Source: Leptospira hartskeerlii
GTDB taxonomy: Bacteria; Spirochaetota; Leptospiria; Leptospirales; Leptospiraceae
Direction: 5' to 3'
Assembly: GCF_002811475.1 (NCBI RefSeq)
Contig: NZ_NPDL01000001.1
Location: 248,001 to 312,000, forward strand
DNA length: 64,000 bases
The notes below the pieces were generated by a model, which was given only the letters and a program-made list of their open reading frames with translations, made no database searches and had not been told where the DNA came from. Both the position numbers and the translations under genes were made by a program. Position 1 is the stretch's first letter; each line of letters opens with the position of its first letter. Below, piece by piece: positions 8,964-20,246 of this stretch.

Positions 8964-9977
8964 TCAAGGGATCCGAACTACGATCTTTCCGAAATGTTTT
9001 CCGTCTTTCAGATACTCTAATGCATCTTTGAATTCGGAAAGTTCGTAGACTTTATCTACTACAGGTTTCAGTTTCCATTCTTCAATGGCTTTGTTCATAG
9101 CAAGGAATCCTTCCCTATGACCAACTACGATCCCTTGGACTTTGATTTGGTTCATAACTAAAGGAAGAAGGTTTAAATCCTTGATAGCTCCCGCTAATAT
9201 CCCGATCAGATGAATTGTACCGAATAATTTTACAGCTTTAATGGATTGCTCTAAGGTTCCTGCTCCGCCAACTTCCACAATATGGTCTGCGCCTTCTCCC
9301 CCAGTTAGTTCTCTGATCTTTTCTCCCCAAGCAGTAATATTTTTATAATTGATCAGATAATCTGCGCCTAAGGACTTTCCTCTTTCCAGCTTTTCATCGG
9401 AAGAAGAAGTTAAGTATACGATAGCTCCAACTGCTTTAGCAAATTGTAATGCGAATAAAGAGACTCCTCCGGTACCTTGGATAACTACGGATTCTCCTTT
9501 TTTGAGTTGGTTTTCCACAAAGAATGAGGACCAAGCGGTAAGTCCAGCGCAAGGAAGTGTGGCCGCTTCTTCAAAACTAAGATGAGAAGGCATTGGGACC
9601 ACTCCTATCGCAGGAAGGATTGCATATTGTCTTAATGTCCCGTCTAAAGGCCCACCTAGCGTGGTCCTGAGTTCTTTTTTATTTGCATGTCCGGACAACC
9701 AGTATGGTGCAAAGGTTGCGTTGATCTTGTCTCCGGTTTTGATGTCTGTGACATTCTCTCCGACTTCTATAATTTCTCCCGATCCATCGCTGCAAGGAAC
9801 CATAGGCACTGGAAAATTCGGATTGTACTTTCCCTGGACCACAAGATAGTCCCGGAAATTTAAGGAAGCCGCCCTGAAACGTACTAAAACTTCTCCCGGG
9901 CCTGGTTTGCCTGGGTCTGGTAAATCGATTAAGGAGAGATTTTCTTTTCCGAAAGAGGAAAGTTGGACCGCTTTCAT
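8964..9977 (-). CDS. MDR-superfamily NAD(P)-dependent oxidoreductase (quinone reductase/alcohol dehydrogenase-like), 337 aa
   Basis: Medium-chain dehydrogenase/reductase. The catalytic domain (1-130) carries 'SLNFRDYLVVQGKY' and 'PMVPCSDGSGEIIEVG'. The Rossmann domain has 'VVIQGTGGVSLFALQFAKA' (about 163-181) as the nucleotide site. The four-Cys structural zinc loop is absent, as in zinc-independent MDRs. Enzymes of this type reduce quinones, enoyl thioesters or aldehydes; the substrate cannot be told. It lies 71 bp downstream of the crotonyl-CoA carboxylase/reductase gene on the same strand, with a hairpin between them that may part the two transcripts. Confidence 0.82.
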   Translation of the reverse strand: MKAVQLSSFGKENLSLIDLPDPGKPGPGEVLVRFRAASLNFRDYLVVQGKYNPNFPVPMVPCSDGSGEIIEVGENVTDIKTGDKINATFAPYWLSGHANKKELRTTLGGPLDGTLRQYAILPAIGVVPMPSHLSFEEAATLPCAGLTAWSSFFVENQLKKGESVVIQGTGGVSLFALQFAKAVGAIVYLTSSSDEKLERGKSLGADYLINYKNITAWGEKIRELTGGEGADHIVEVGGAGTLEQSIKAVKLFGTIHLIGILAGAIKDLNLLPLVMNQIKVQGIVVGHREGFLAMNKAIEEWKLKPVVDKVYELSEFKDALEYLKDGKHFGKIVVRIP

Positions 9978-10010
9978 TTAATTATGCTTTTATAATATAG
10001 TTCGGAGGAT

Positions 10011-10040
10011 CGAAGGACTCCTGGGATCAGGAGCCCTTCG
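10011..10040 (-). terminator. Strong hairpin downstream of ccr
   Basis: CGAAGG (10011-10016) pairs with CCTTCG (10035-10040) and CTCCT (10018-10022) with AGGAG (10029-10033), with one A/C mismatch and a 6-nt loop. No U tract follows on the minus strand, so it may be a weak terminator or a processing/stability element between ccr and the MDR gene. Confidence 0.5.
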
Positions 10041-10048
10041 TAGGCAGA

Positions 10049-11296
<1,248 letters not shown>

Positions 11297-11333
11297 GGGG
11301 ACCAGAAAACCTAACCGACCGAGGCTTACGAGA

Positions 11334-11369
11334 AAAAAAACAGTCTTAAACTCGGCTTTCGGGCTTAAG
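11334..11369 (-). terminator. Intrinsic terminator of the tetR gene, overlapping its stop codon
   Basis: Minus strand: a 10-bp stem with one mismatch (11345-11354 with 11360-11369, loop of 5) followed after four bases by seven U residues (complement of 11334-11340). The tetR stop codon lies in the stem. It implies that tetR and ccr are at least partly separate transcripts although only 68 bp apart. Confidence 0.7.
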
Positions 11370-11958
11370 TAAGAAGGATATGATCAATCCTATCTTCCAA
11401 ACCACGGACCCTATCCTCAAAAAATCGCTCTGAGGAGATCGAAAGTATCAAACTATGTAATAGATCTACGAGTAGGGAAAGCTTCAGTTCCGCGTTTTTG
11501 GTTGGAGGATTGCGATCCACTGCCGCATCTAATAACTTTCTGTACTGCGCTCCGTAATGATTCGTGTATTCTTGGACCAGATTTTCAGGTGCAGAATATA
11601 CTAAGCTGAATGGAAGTTTGGCTCTGTCAGGGAACTGTCTAGCGATATCCGAAATTGCTCTGAATACTGAGACAACTTCTTCTCTTAAACCTTTGTCTTT
11701 TACCAATCTGCTTCTGATATCGTTCAATATCATCAAATGAGTGGCGACCAACGCTTTTCTGAACAGGTTTTCTTTGGAATGAAAATGATGATAGATGCTA
11801 GGTTGCTCTAGGCCGCATTCTCTACTGATCTCTCTCAGAGAAGTTCCATGGAATCCCTTGCGGGCAAAAGCTATCGCAGCGCCTTCTAAAATTCTCTCAC
11901 GAGAATTTCTGAAAACTCCGTTTGTGGGGTAGACAGGGCTACCGTCCTTCTTTTTCAC
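11365..11958 (-). CDS. TetR/AcrR-family transcriptional regulator, 197 aa
   Basis: The N-terminal DNA-binding domain is a standard TetR HTH: '[20 protein letters not shown]' then [21 protein letters not shown], the recognition helix ending in YHHF. The C-terminal two thirds is helical and would hold the ligand. The start is GTG, preceded by AGAGG at about 8 nt. The gene lies just upstream of ccr on the same strand, so an acyl-CoA or fatty-acid ligand and control of ccr are plausible, but this is inferred from position only. A perfect inverted repeat upstream (12041-12058) is a candidate operator. Confidence 0.88.
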   Translation of the reverse strand: MKKKDGSPVYPTNGVFRNSRERILEGAAIAFARKGFHGTSLREISRECGLEQPSIYHHFHSKENLFRKALVATHLMILNDIRSRLVKDKGLREEVVSVFRAISDIARQFPDRAKLPFSLVYSAPENLVQEYTNHYGAQYRKLLDAAVDRNPPTKNAELKLSLLVDLLHSLILSISSERFFEDRVRGLEDRIDHILLT

Positions 11959-12040
11959 CGATCCGACCTCTTTTAGGAGGATTAATCCGGCGAATCTATT
12001 TTTTTATTTGAAGATCGAAGATCCCGATATCGCCGGAAGA

Positions 12041-12070
12041 TCTATCCCTTAGGATAGAAATTTCACTATA
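12041..12070 (-). promoter_or_regulatory. Candidate TetR operator and promoter region
   Basis: TCTATCC-CTTA-GGATAGA (12041-12058) is a perfect 7-bp-arm inverted repeat. On the minus strand a TATAGT (12070-12065) would place a start site at the edge of the repeat, the usual position for a repressor site. A second possible promoter lies further upstream (TTGACT 12140-12135, TAAGTT 12117-12112, 17-bp spacer). Function is inferred. Confidence 0.45.
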
Positions 12071-12187
12071 TTAGCGAAGATATAACAAACGCCAGAATTC
12101 CGCAATTCATTAACTTATCTGGAAATGCTATTTAAGTCAAACTTGCCTGAATGATAGTCTTACCTGATCGTAATTTAATCTTAAGAT

Positions 12188-12880
12188 TCAGAACTCCTTT
12201 TTAAAAACTTCGAAGTAGTTGTTTAACTCACTCGTACCTGGAAGTCTTCCCTCTGCTCCCGGTTGTTTTTTGCCCGGAGAACCTGGTTGGTTTAGGTTTT
12301 GATCCTTCTCTTCTCGCCCAAAGGCTGCTGCAGGAGTGTATAATTGACTGCCGAACAATAATTCAAAGTTTGCAACGTTAGACTCTGATTCATCTAATCT
12401 GATCTCTACTAAGAAATGATTCTCTCCGAATCTAGCTTCCCATTCATAAACGAAAGAAGGTTCTACAAATCCTGTGAACAAAGGGGATAGCTTTCTATCT
12501 TCGCTATCCGATTGGAAGATATGTACCATAACGGACTGGTCCGGATTTTCATGAGCGAGACCTACTCCTAACTTGCGAACTATCTTTCTGTCTTTACCTT
12601 CAGGAAATTGGAGTTTGAAAGATACTGTACTTCCTTTGAACACTGAACCGGTAAAATGGGATTTTCGATCTACGATATATCCTCTGTCTTTTAAAGAAAC
12701 CTTAACTTCTTCTACTAACTTCTTGAATGTAGGAGGTCCTCCTGCTACTGATTCTTTGGGGTTAGCCGGTGGATTAGAAGTAGAAGTTTGGGCAAACAGG
12801 CCGGATTGGATAATTAAGAATAAAAACAGAATTAAGGGAAAGAATCCAAGTCGGGGAAGTTCTAATAGAAAAGATCGCAT
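12188..12880 (-). CDS. Secreted protein of unknown function, 230 aa
   Basis: A hydrophobic signal sequence (about residues 10-31, ending GLFAQ) is followed by a soluble alpha/beta segment (50-190). 'VEEVKVSLKDRGYIVD' is followed by several beta strands and a 'VYEWEARFGENHFLVEIRLDE' stretch. The C-terminal tail (190-220) is rich in Gly, Pro, Gln and Lys and probably disordered. No domain is recognised. It stands alone, divergent from the OmpA-like gene 148 bp away. It probably resides in the periplasm. Confidence 0.7.
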   Translation of the reverse strand: MRSFLLELPRLGFFPLILFLFLIIQSGLFAQTSTSNPPANPKESVAGGPPTFKKLVEEVKVSLKDRGYIVDRKSHFTGSVFKGSTVSFKLQFPEGKDRKIVRKLGVGLAHENPDQSVMVHIFQSDSEDRKLSPLFTGFVEPSFVYEWEARFGENHFLVEIRLDESESNVANFELLFGSQLYTPAAAFGREEKDQNLNQPGSPGKKQPGAEGRLPGTSELNNYFEVFKKEF

Positions 12881-13028
12881 GATTACTAACAGACTAACTT
12901 GGATCGTACATTCTCGCCAGATTTTTTCGAAAATAATTCGGAAAATAAAGGAGAATCCCTCGGGAAAAGTCGGAAAAAAACGATAAATTAATTATGTGCA
13001 CCGTTCTAAGAAAAAACTCGGAGGAATC

Positions 13029-13715
13029 ATGAAAAGGAATCTGGGTATTCTTACCTTAATTTTTGCCTGTATTTCCATTCTGTCTAACTGTGTTTCTCAA
13101 TCCAAGTATGACGCCTTGCAAGCGATGTACGACGAGAAAGCAAGAGACCTTTCCAATTTAGAAAAAGATAAGTCTTCTCTCCAAAGATCCGTAGAAGATA
13201 TGAAAAGGATCCAAGAAGAAACGGAAAGAAGGATCGCAGATTATCGAAGTTTATTAGAAAGTTTTAAAGGAATGATCGATTCCGGAAAACTTAAGATCCG
13301 GATAGTAGATGGAAGAATGGTGGTAATACTTTCTTCCGATATATTATTCCCACCGGGTTCTTCGAGTTTATCTTCAAAAGGAACCGATGCAATCAAAGAA
13401 GTCACTGGGATTCTATCTTCTCTTCATGGAAGAAGATTCCAAGTAGAAGGTCATACGGACGATGTGCCTACAGGTATCAAAGGATATTCCAACTGGGAAC
13501 TTGCATCTGCAAGAGCTTTGACCGTATTACATACAATGGTAAAGTCCGGAATGCCAGAAGATAGGATCAGCGCGGCTTCTATGGGATCTTCTCGTCCTTC
13601 TGTCCCGAATACAAGTGTGGAAAATAGAACCGCGAATCGAAGGATAGAAATTGTAATTGTTCCAGACTTATCTAATCTACCAGGTATTGAAGAATTACGT
13701 AAATTGAGCGAATAG
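13029..13715 (+). CDS. OmpA-domain lipoprotein (Pal-like), 228 aa
   Basis: The start is taken at ATG 13029 because GGAGG lies 4-8 nt before it and the signal peptide then begins MKRNLGILT. The lipobox ends at the Cys of SILSNCVSQ. A coiled coil (about 30-85) precedes an OmpA-like peptidoglycan-binding domain (about 110-220) with 'VEGHTDDVPTG', 'NWELASARA' and 'NRTANRRIEIVI', which contain the Asp and Arg that bind diaminopimelate in this fold. It should tether the outer membrane to peptidoglycan. A weak inverted repeat (AGCGAAT/ATTCGCT) spans the stop codon without a T tract. Confidence 0.88.
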   Translation: MKRNLGILTLIFACISILSNCVSQSKYDALQAMYDEKARDLSNLEKDKSSLQRSVEDMKRIQEETERRIADYRSLLESFKGMIDSGKLKIRIVDGRMVVILSSDILFPPGSSSLSSKGTDAIKEVTGILSSLHGRRFQVEGHTDDVPTGIKGYSNWELASARALTVLHTMVKSGMPEDRISAASMGSSRPSVPNTSVENRTANRRIEIVIVPDLSNLPGIEELRKLSE

Positions 13716-13812
13716 ACCAGGCCTAGGATTCGCTTGGCGAATTACAGCACCCTATAAACTATGGTCTTATCCCCTCTTTTAATAAGATTCCTTCGGTGTT
13801 TAGGTAGGTTGT

Positions 13813-15452
<1,640 letters not shown>

Positions 15453-15456
<4 letters not shown>

Positions 15457-16022
15457 TAAGATAAGATATATTTATCCAAAAGCTTCATTAATATCGGCAT
15501 AAAGACTGTTATCGAAACTCCAGTTGCTAAGATCCATTTTGTTTGAGTAGATATCAACTGGTGGATTTTAGAGATTTCCTTATAAACTCCTAAAAATCCA
15601 GAATGCATTTCAGTTTTTAATTCTAATTTCATTTCGGCCATTTCGGTTCTGAGTTCGAATCTACAAATTGCAATTTCAGATTTGATCTCAGATCTAACGG
15701 CTACAAATTCTGATCTAACTTCCGTTTTAAATCCTTCGAATTCAGATCGGAAGATTGCAAGCTCCGTTTTTACATTTGTAAGTTCACCTTTCAAACTATT
15801 ATAAGCTTGGTCTGTACTAGTTTTAAATTCAGATATATCGGTTTTTATTTTTCCGACTTCTTCAGTAAGTCTCTTCTCGAATTGGTTACTTGATTCTTCC
15901 AAAAGTATCTTGCTCCCTAAATTCCAATTGAAATTTACGAAATCTAAAAATTCGTCCCTTCCTTCCGGTCCTAAAATGCCTTCTAATCTGGCGGGAACTT
16001 TTTTATAGATAGGTACCTTCAT
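15453..16022 (-). CDS. Coiled-coil tail-anchored membrane protein (DUF1640-like), 189 aa
   Basis: The N-terminus (MKVPIYKKVPARLEGILG) leads into a long coiled coil (about 40-155) of alternating acidic/hydrophobic heptads ('FKTEVRSEFVAVRSEIKSE'), then a single C-terminal membrane segment (WILATGVSITVFMPILMKLL). This resembles DUF1640/CCDC90-type proteins. No enzymatic motif is seen. It converges with the ABC-F gene with a 4-bp overlap. Function is unknown. Confidence 0.7.
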
Positions 16023-16140
16023 TTTAACCTCCGACGGTTGTTTGGCAACTCGTTCTTCAGTTTCAGGTACTCATTTATCCAAAATGCTTGCGTTTTTCAA
16101 TAAAAATCCCGGAATATTCATTCGGAATCTATATTCAGTT

Positions 16141-16728
16141 TTATGAATATGTTTTCAGATATTTTACTAGCTCATCCAATGCTTTCTTTCGATGCGAAAC
16201 TGAATTCTTTTTCTCATCTGAGACTTGGGAAAAATGAGCGGAGAAGGGTGGGTAATAAAAAATAGGATCGTATCCGAATCCATTTCCACTTGTATCATAT
16301 TTATCAGAGATCAATCCAGCGCATTCTCCTTCGAAAGTAAATTCTCCTTCCGAAGTGACTAACGCGATCACACATACGTATTTTGCGTTTCGATTTTTTT
16401 CTCCTTTCATTTTTTCCAGGAGAAGTCTGGCTCTTCCTTCGTCGTCTAAACCTTCTCCGCCGAAACGGGCAGAATGGACTCCAGGTTCTCCACCTAGAGC
16501 TTCTACGCAAATTCCCGAATCATCTGCTAATGAAGAAAGTTTAGAAAGAGAAAATAATTCCCTGGCTTTGAGAAGAGCATTTTCAGTAAAAGTTTTACCG
16601 GTTTCTTCCGGACCGAAATCGATCCCTAACTCCTTTGGGGTGGATAAGGTAAACCCTAAAGGAGAAAGGATGGCTCGAATTTCGCGAACTTTATGAGAAT
16701 TGTTGGAAGCTAAAGAAAGGGATTTCAA
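16141..16728 (-). CDS. rdgB: XTP/dITP diphosphatase (RdgB/HAM1), 195 aa
   Basis: House-cleaning enzyme that hydrolyses non-canonical purine triphosphates (XTP, dITP, ITP) to the monophosphate. Motifs in order: 'LASNNSHKVREI' (residues 6-17, the phosphate-binding SxNxxK), 'ETGKTFTENALLKA', 'LADDSGICVEALGGEPGVHSAR' (catalytic Asp) and 'GNGFGYDPIFY', then 'SHRKKAL' near the C-terminus. Length is normal. Its ATG overlaps the stop of the upstream STAS gene by 4 bp (ATGA type), indicating translational coupling. Confidence 0.93.
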   Translation of the reverse strand: MKSLSLASNNSHKVREIRAILSPLGFTLSTPKELGIDFGPEETGKTFTENALLKARELFSLSKLSSLADDSGICVEALGGEPGVHSARFGGEGLDDEGRARLLLEKMKGEKNRNAKYVCVIALVTSEGEFTFEGECAGLISDKYDTSGNGFGYDPIFYYPPFSAHFSQVSDEKKNSVSHRKKALDELVKYLKTYS

Positions 16729-17063
16729 TTTCCCAATTTGAACTCGTCAAAAGCGTCTTCAATAGTAGGAAGAACTTTAAACACTTTGTCCAACATTGTG
16801 ATCTCGAATAGTTGAAGAAGATCATCGTCATTCACTACGATGATGATATCTCCTTCTGCTGAGTTGAACTTTTTTTTGTAGGAGACTAGGATCCCCAATG
16901 CAGTCGAGCAAATATGACTCACCTCTGTAAGATCGATTATGATCTTAGGAGAAGGTTCGAAATTATGGTCGCTCAGATTGCGGTCCAGTTCCTCGCTGTC
17001 GGATTGCAGAATGGATCCGGAAATTTTGATGATGTGGATGTCGCCTTGAACCGTTATTTCCAT
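16725..17063 (-). CDS. STAS-domain anti-sigma factor antagonist, 112 aa
   Basis: A whole-length STAS domain: 'MEITVQGDIHIIKISGSI', 'KIIIDLTEVSHICSTALGIL', then two more strand/helix units. The region around the phospho-acceptor loop reads CSTALG where SpoIIAA has DSSGLG, so the Ser is kept but the Asp and Gly are changed. Family role: the unphosphorylated form sequesters an anti-sigma kinase; PP2C phosphatases such as the two in this window reactivate it. The start at 17063 is chosen by domain fit; an in-frame ATG at 17084, 10 nt after a TATAAA box, is an alternative that could be leaderless. It is coupled to rdgB by a 4-bp overlap. Confidence 0.8.
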   Translation of the reverse strand: MEITVQGDIHIIKISGSILQSDSEELDRNLSDHNFEPSPKIIIDLTEVSHICSTALGILVSYKKKFNSAEGDIIIVVNDDDLLQLFEITMLDKVFKVLPTIEDAFDEFKLGN

Positions 17064-17263
17064 GTGGGTAACGAACCTTGTGTGCATATTCGATTTTTTT
17101 ATAGCAAGCAAAAAACGTCCTTTCACGAACTTCTTTGCACTCTTCTTCCCGAATAATTTTAGAAAAAGGAAAGAATGCGCCTTTTTTCGGGACATTCGCC
17201 CCAAAAAACTTCATTTATGTCCCTATGAGTTGAGATATCTCAAGACTTTGCTTTAATTTCCGA

Positions 17264-18505
17264 TCAGGAAACCTTCTGCAATTGTTCTCTGAAAACTTCC
17301 GAAGTCATCTTGACTTTGTATTTTGCGATCAGTTTATCTTTGAGGATCGCAAACGGTTTTTCAGTGATCAAATGATAGAAATACGCAAAGAAGAAAACCG
17401 TCAATCCAACCGGGATGGTATAGAGTAGGAATTCGTGCTGTTCTAATTGTTTATCTGCATAAAGCAATTTTCTAGAAATAGGAGTCATTACCACGATATG
17501 AATTATGTATGCGCAGTATGATAATTTCGCAAAAGGAGAGAACCCTTTCCAAGAAAGAAATTTTCCGATAGGATCTCCTTTTCTCATCGATAAAATAAAA
17601 ATCCCGATCCATAAGAGAGCAAAACTTGGGTAGCGAATGATCTGATGGAATCCCATTTCGAATTCGTTCACTAATGCAGTATAAGTCAAGAGTCCAATCC
17701 AAAGCCCTGCATGCAAATAATTTGCCCAAGGTCCTAATTGAAGCGCTTTCTCGACCCATGATTTATGAAAATTGAATATATACGCGAATACGATCCCATA
17801 TAGAACTGAATCTATATGTCCGTGGAATGGATAATAGATATTCGCGTTATACAAATCCACACTTTCGGAACCGGTAGTCTTTAAGATGACCGTATACATA
17901 AAGATCGCACGATAAATCAACGGGATTGCAGTGAGGAAGATCAAAAATCCCAATCTAAAACGTTTCGGAACATATCTGAAAATGACTAAAAGAAAGATTG
18001 GAAAGGCGATATAGAATTGTTCCTCTAAAGAGAGGGACCAGCCGTGGAACATGGTTCCCTTGAAATAGTCGGAAAGATACAGAAAGTCGAACCAGATCTT
18101 ACTTTTAGCTGCTTCAATTTGGGGTATAAGCTCCGGCGGAGCGCTTCTGAGCATTGCAGGGATGAATAAGAAATATTGTAGAATTAGAAAAATATAAAAT
18201 GGAGGAAAAATCCTTAAAGATCGTTTTAAATAGAAAAACTTCCAGTTGATAGTTCCCTTGGATTCTAATTCGGCAAACAAAGGGCTTGCGATCAAAAATC
18301 CACTCAATGGAAAGAATAGATCTAAACAAACAGAACCATTATTTAAGAAATTTCTTAAGTATGGATCGATATCCGGAATAAAGATCTGAACTGTGCGATA
18401 CATATGTCCATAAATCAGCATAAAAAAACCCAAGGTTCTTGCCCCGTTAAAGGGTGCTATCTCCCTTTCGTCAGGTCTAAAAATTCCCAGGAAATATTCT
18501 TTCAT
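17264..18505 (-). CDS. Acyltransferase 3 family membrane protein (OafA/YrhL-like), 413 aa
   Basis: Around ten hydrophobic spans with the family opening 'FNGARTLGFFMLIYGHMYRT' (His near residue 34) and 'SVCLDLFFPLSGFLIASPLF', then 'WSLSLEEQFYIAFPIFLLVIF'. This family moves acetyl or other acyl groups onto sugars of surface polysaccharides, lipids or peptidoglycan at the inner membrane. The substrate is unknown. It overlaps the upstream gene by 4 bp, so the two membrane proteins are probably produced together; a shared role in cell-surface glycan assembly is inference. Confidence 0.88.
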   Translation of the reverse strand: MKEYFLGIFRPDEREIAPFNGARTLGFFMLIYGHMYRTVQIFIPDIDPYLRNFLNNGSVCLDLFFPLSGFLIASPLFAELESKGTINWKFFYLKRSLRIFPPFYIFLILQYFLFIPAMLRSAPPELIPQIEAAKSKIWFDFLYLSDYFKGTMFHGWSLSLEEQFYIAFPIFLLVIFRYVPKRFRLGFLIFLTAIPLIYRAIFMYTVILKTTGSESVDLYNANIYYPFHGHIDSVLYGIVFAYIFNFHKSWVEKALQLGPWANYLHAGLWIGLLTYTALVNEFEMGFHQIIRYPSFALLWIGIFILSMRKGDPIGKFLSWKGFSPFAKLSYCAYIIHIVVMTPISRKLLYADKQLEQHEFLLYTIPVGLTVFFFAYFYHLITEKPFAILKDKLIAKYKVKMTSEVFREQLQKVS

Positions 18506-20001
18506 TCAATGATCCTTACTATTGTGGATTTATAGTGAAAGGAGTTCTTGTTTAAGATTTGAAACTCTTCACTTTCCTTTTCCGGTGTTTCTAATGTAAT
18601 CGTAATTGCAGGTTCTGAGTCGGAACATCTAAAGGATTTTGGAACTAAAAAATGCCATTCTTCGTTTAAGCATGAATTATATCCTTCTCTAGTTAGCCTA
18701 AGAAGGATCCCTAAACTAAGATCTCCTTGTCCGAAGTCTTTAGTATCGGATTTCCAGCGAATTCTATATTTGGTTTCTTTTTGCGGAGAGATGGCTGCTA
18801 TGAATTTCTCAGGTCTGTCGTCGTATTCAAATTCTGTGTTCTTGCCATAGATCGCAATACATAAGAATATTATAGAAATGAAATAAATTTTGAAGTTCTT
18901 AGTATTTGGGAATACTAATTTAGATAGAATGATCTTCAGGTTTAGATAATAAAGAAGGCCAGCCAAAACATAGGTGAACCAATAGATATGGGAGATCTGC
19001 CCTCCTTTCATCTTGAATGCACCGAATAAGGTAATGAAGAATGCCCAGATCAGGACTTTGAGTAAAGATCTATCAAATTCTTGTAATTTATCCTTCCAGA
19101 AACTAGGAATTCCGAAAAGTAAGCCTACCACTAAAAGTGCAGGGATCTGTTTTGGAATGCTAAGCGGCGAAACGTAATAAGACAAAACATACTGCAATGT
19201 TGGGCCAAGTTTATGAAAGGTGGAATTCTTAAGAGCTAATCCTATAATTTTGCTTAAGTTTCCTGGAGTATTCGTGAATTGTTCAACGAGTGGAGGAATC
19301 CAGCAGATGATCGTGAATACTACTGCAAATAAGATACTTAATCCAAACTCTTTTGTCTTATACTGAGAAAGACCTTTGTTCGTATAAAAATAGAAACATC
19401 CGACTACAAACATAGGAACAATAAAAGAGATCCCAACGATTTGGTTTTGAACGATGATATTCGCACAAACTACAAACCAGAAAAAATTTCGGATAGAGCC
19501 TTGGGAAAAATCGGTTAAAGAAAGGATCAACACCAATGTGGGCAAAAGGATTACCCCCGGCCCCCAAATATTTGAAAACGCATTCGGTAGAAGAGGAGTT
19601 AATCCTAAGACCAAAGATGCGAATAATAGAATTTCAGATCTGTTCTCTTTTAATTTTGTATGAAGAATTCTTAAACCGATTAGAAGGAAAAAAAGATTAT
19701 AAAGAACTATTCCGATTGAATGAGCTCCATGAGGAGATTTCACAAAGAAAAATATTTTTTCCGCAAGAGCCAGATAGTAAAATACGATCGGTCCAGGATG
19801 ATTTACTAAAAAGCGGGAGTATGCTCCCAAACTTTCTTCTAACTTTCCTGCCTTCCAGATTTGAAGTGCATTTGCAGCATAATCTCCAGTTTCTTGGTAT
19901 TGCTGACCAAAGAAACCTGGGTTCGCTAGCAGGTATGCTACACAGAACAAGATCGGAAAAAGTAGATAAAGTGGAAGTTTTTTGATGGAAGATGTTTGCA
20001 T
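18502..20001 (-). CDS. Polytopic membrane protein, possibly GT-C glycosyltransferase-like, 499 aa
   Basis: Multi-spanning protein with a periplasmic loop soon after the first span ('GDYAANALQIWKAGKLEESLGAYSRFLVNHPGPIVFYYLA') and about ten further spans. The layout, with an acidic residue in the first loop and a soluble C-terminal tail (about 390-499), is like GT-C glycosyltransferases, but no diagnostic motif is certain. It is co-transcribed with the acyltransferase 3 gene (4-bp overlap), which supports a surface polysaccharide or lipid role. It is divergent from the large phosphatase gene. Confidence 0.65.
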   Translation of the reverse strand: MQTSSIKKLPLYLLFPILFCVAYLLANPGFFGQQYQETGDYAANALQIWKAGKLEESLGAYSRFLVNHPGPIVFYYLALAEKIFFFVKSPHGAHSIGIVLYNLFFLLIGLRILHTKLKENRSEILLFASLVLGLTPLLPNAFSNIWGPGVILLPTLVLILSLTDFSQGSIRNFFWFVVCANIIVQNQIVGISFIVPMFVVGCFYFYTNKGLSQYKTKEFGLSILFAVVFTIICWIPPLVEQFTNTPGNLSKIIGLALKNSTFHKLGPTLQYVLSYYVSPLSIPKQIPALLVVGLLFGIPSFWKDKLQEFDRSLLKVLIWAFFITLFGAFKMKGGQISHIYWFTYVLAGLLYYLNLKIILSKLVFPNTKNFKIYFISIIFLCIAIYGKNTEFEYDDRPEKFIAAISPQKETKYRIRWKSDTKDFGQGDLSLGILLRLTREGYNSCLNEEWHFLVPKSFRCSDSEPAITITLETPEKESEEFQILNKNSFHYKSTIVRIIE

Positions 20002-20191
20002 GAATCGGAGAGGAATAGGTTGGCCGATATTTCCAGTAAGCTTCTTTTTTTCGATTTCTAGGTCAAGTAGATTCCTTTTTAGAACGTGCTATATGCAAAG
20101 AAGGAAAGCTTTGAAGGAAGCTTAAATTATTTATGTTGGAATTCCGACAAATCTAAGGAGTTCCATAAAATTTTGGAAATAAATTACGCTT

Positions 20192-20206
20192 GATCCGAGT
20201 CGGATC
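20192..20206. promoter_or_regulatory. Inverted repeat in a divergent intergenic region (candidate operator)
   Basis: GATCCGA-G-TCGGATC is a perfect inverted repeat with 7-bp arms. It lies 40 bp before the start codon of the 1045-residue phosphatase and 190 bp before the divergent membrane gene. No T tract follows, so it is more like a protein-binding site than a terminator. The binding protein is unknown. Confidence 0.35.
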
Positions 20207-20246
20207 GTTACTCTAAGCTTCCGGGACTACTTTTCTACACCAATCA

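Noticed and set aside
13707..13734. Inverted repeat AGCGAAT/ATTCGCT at the end of the OmpA-like gene as a terminator
   Set aside because: The stem overlaps the stop codon but no T tract follows on the plus strand; left as a note only.
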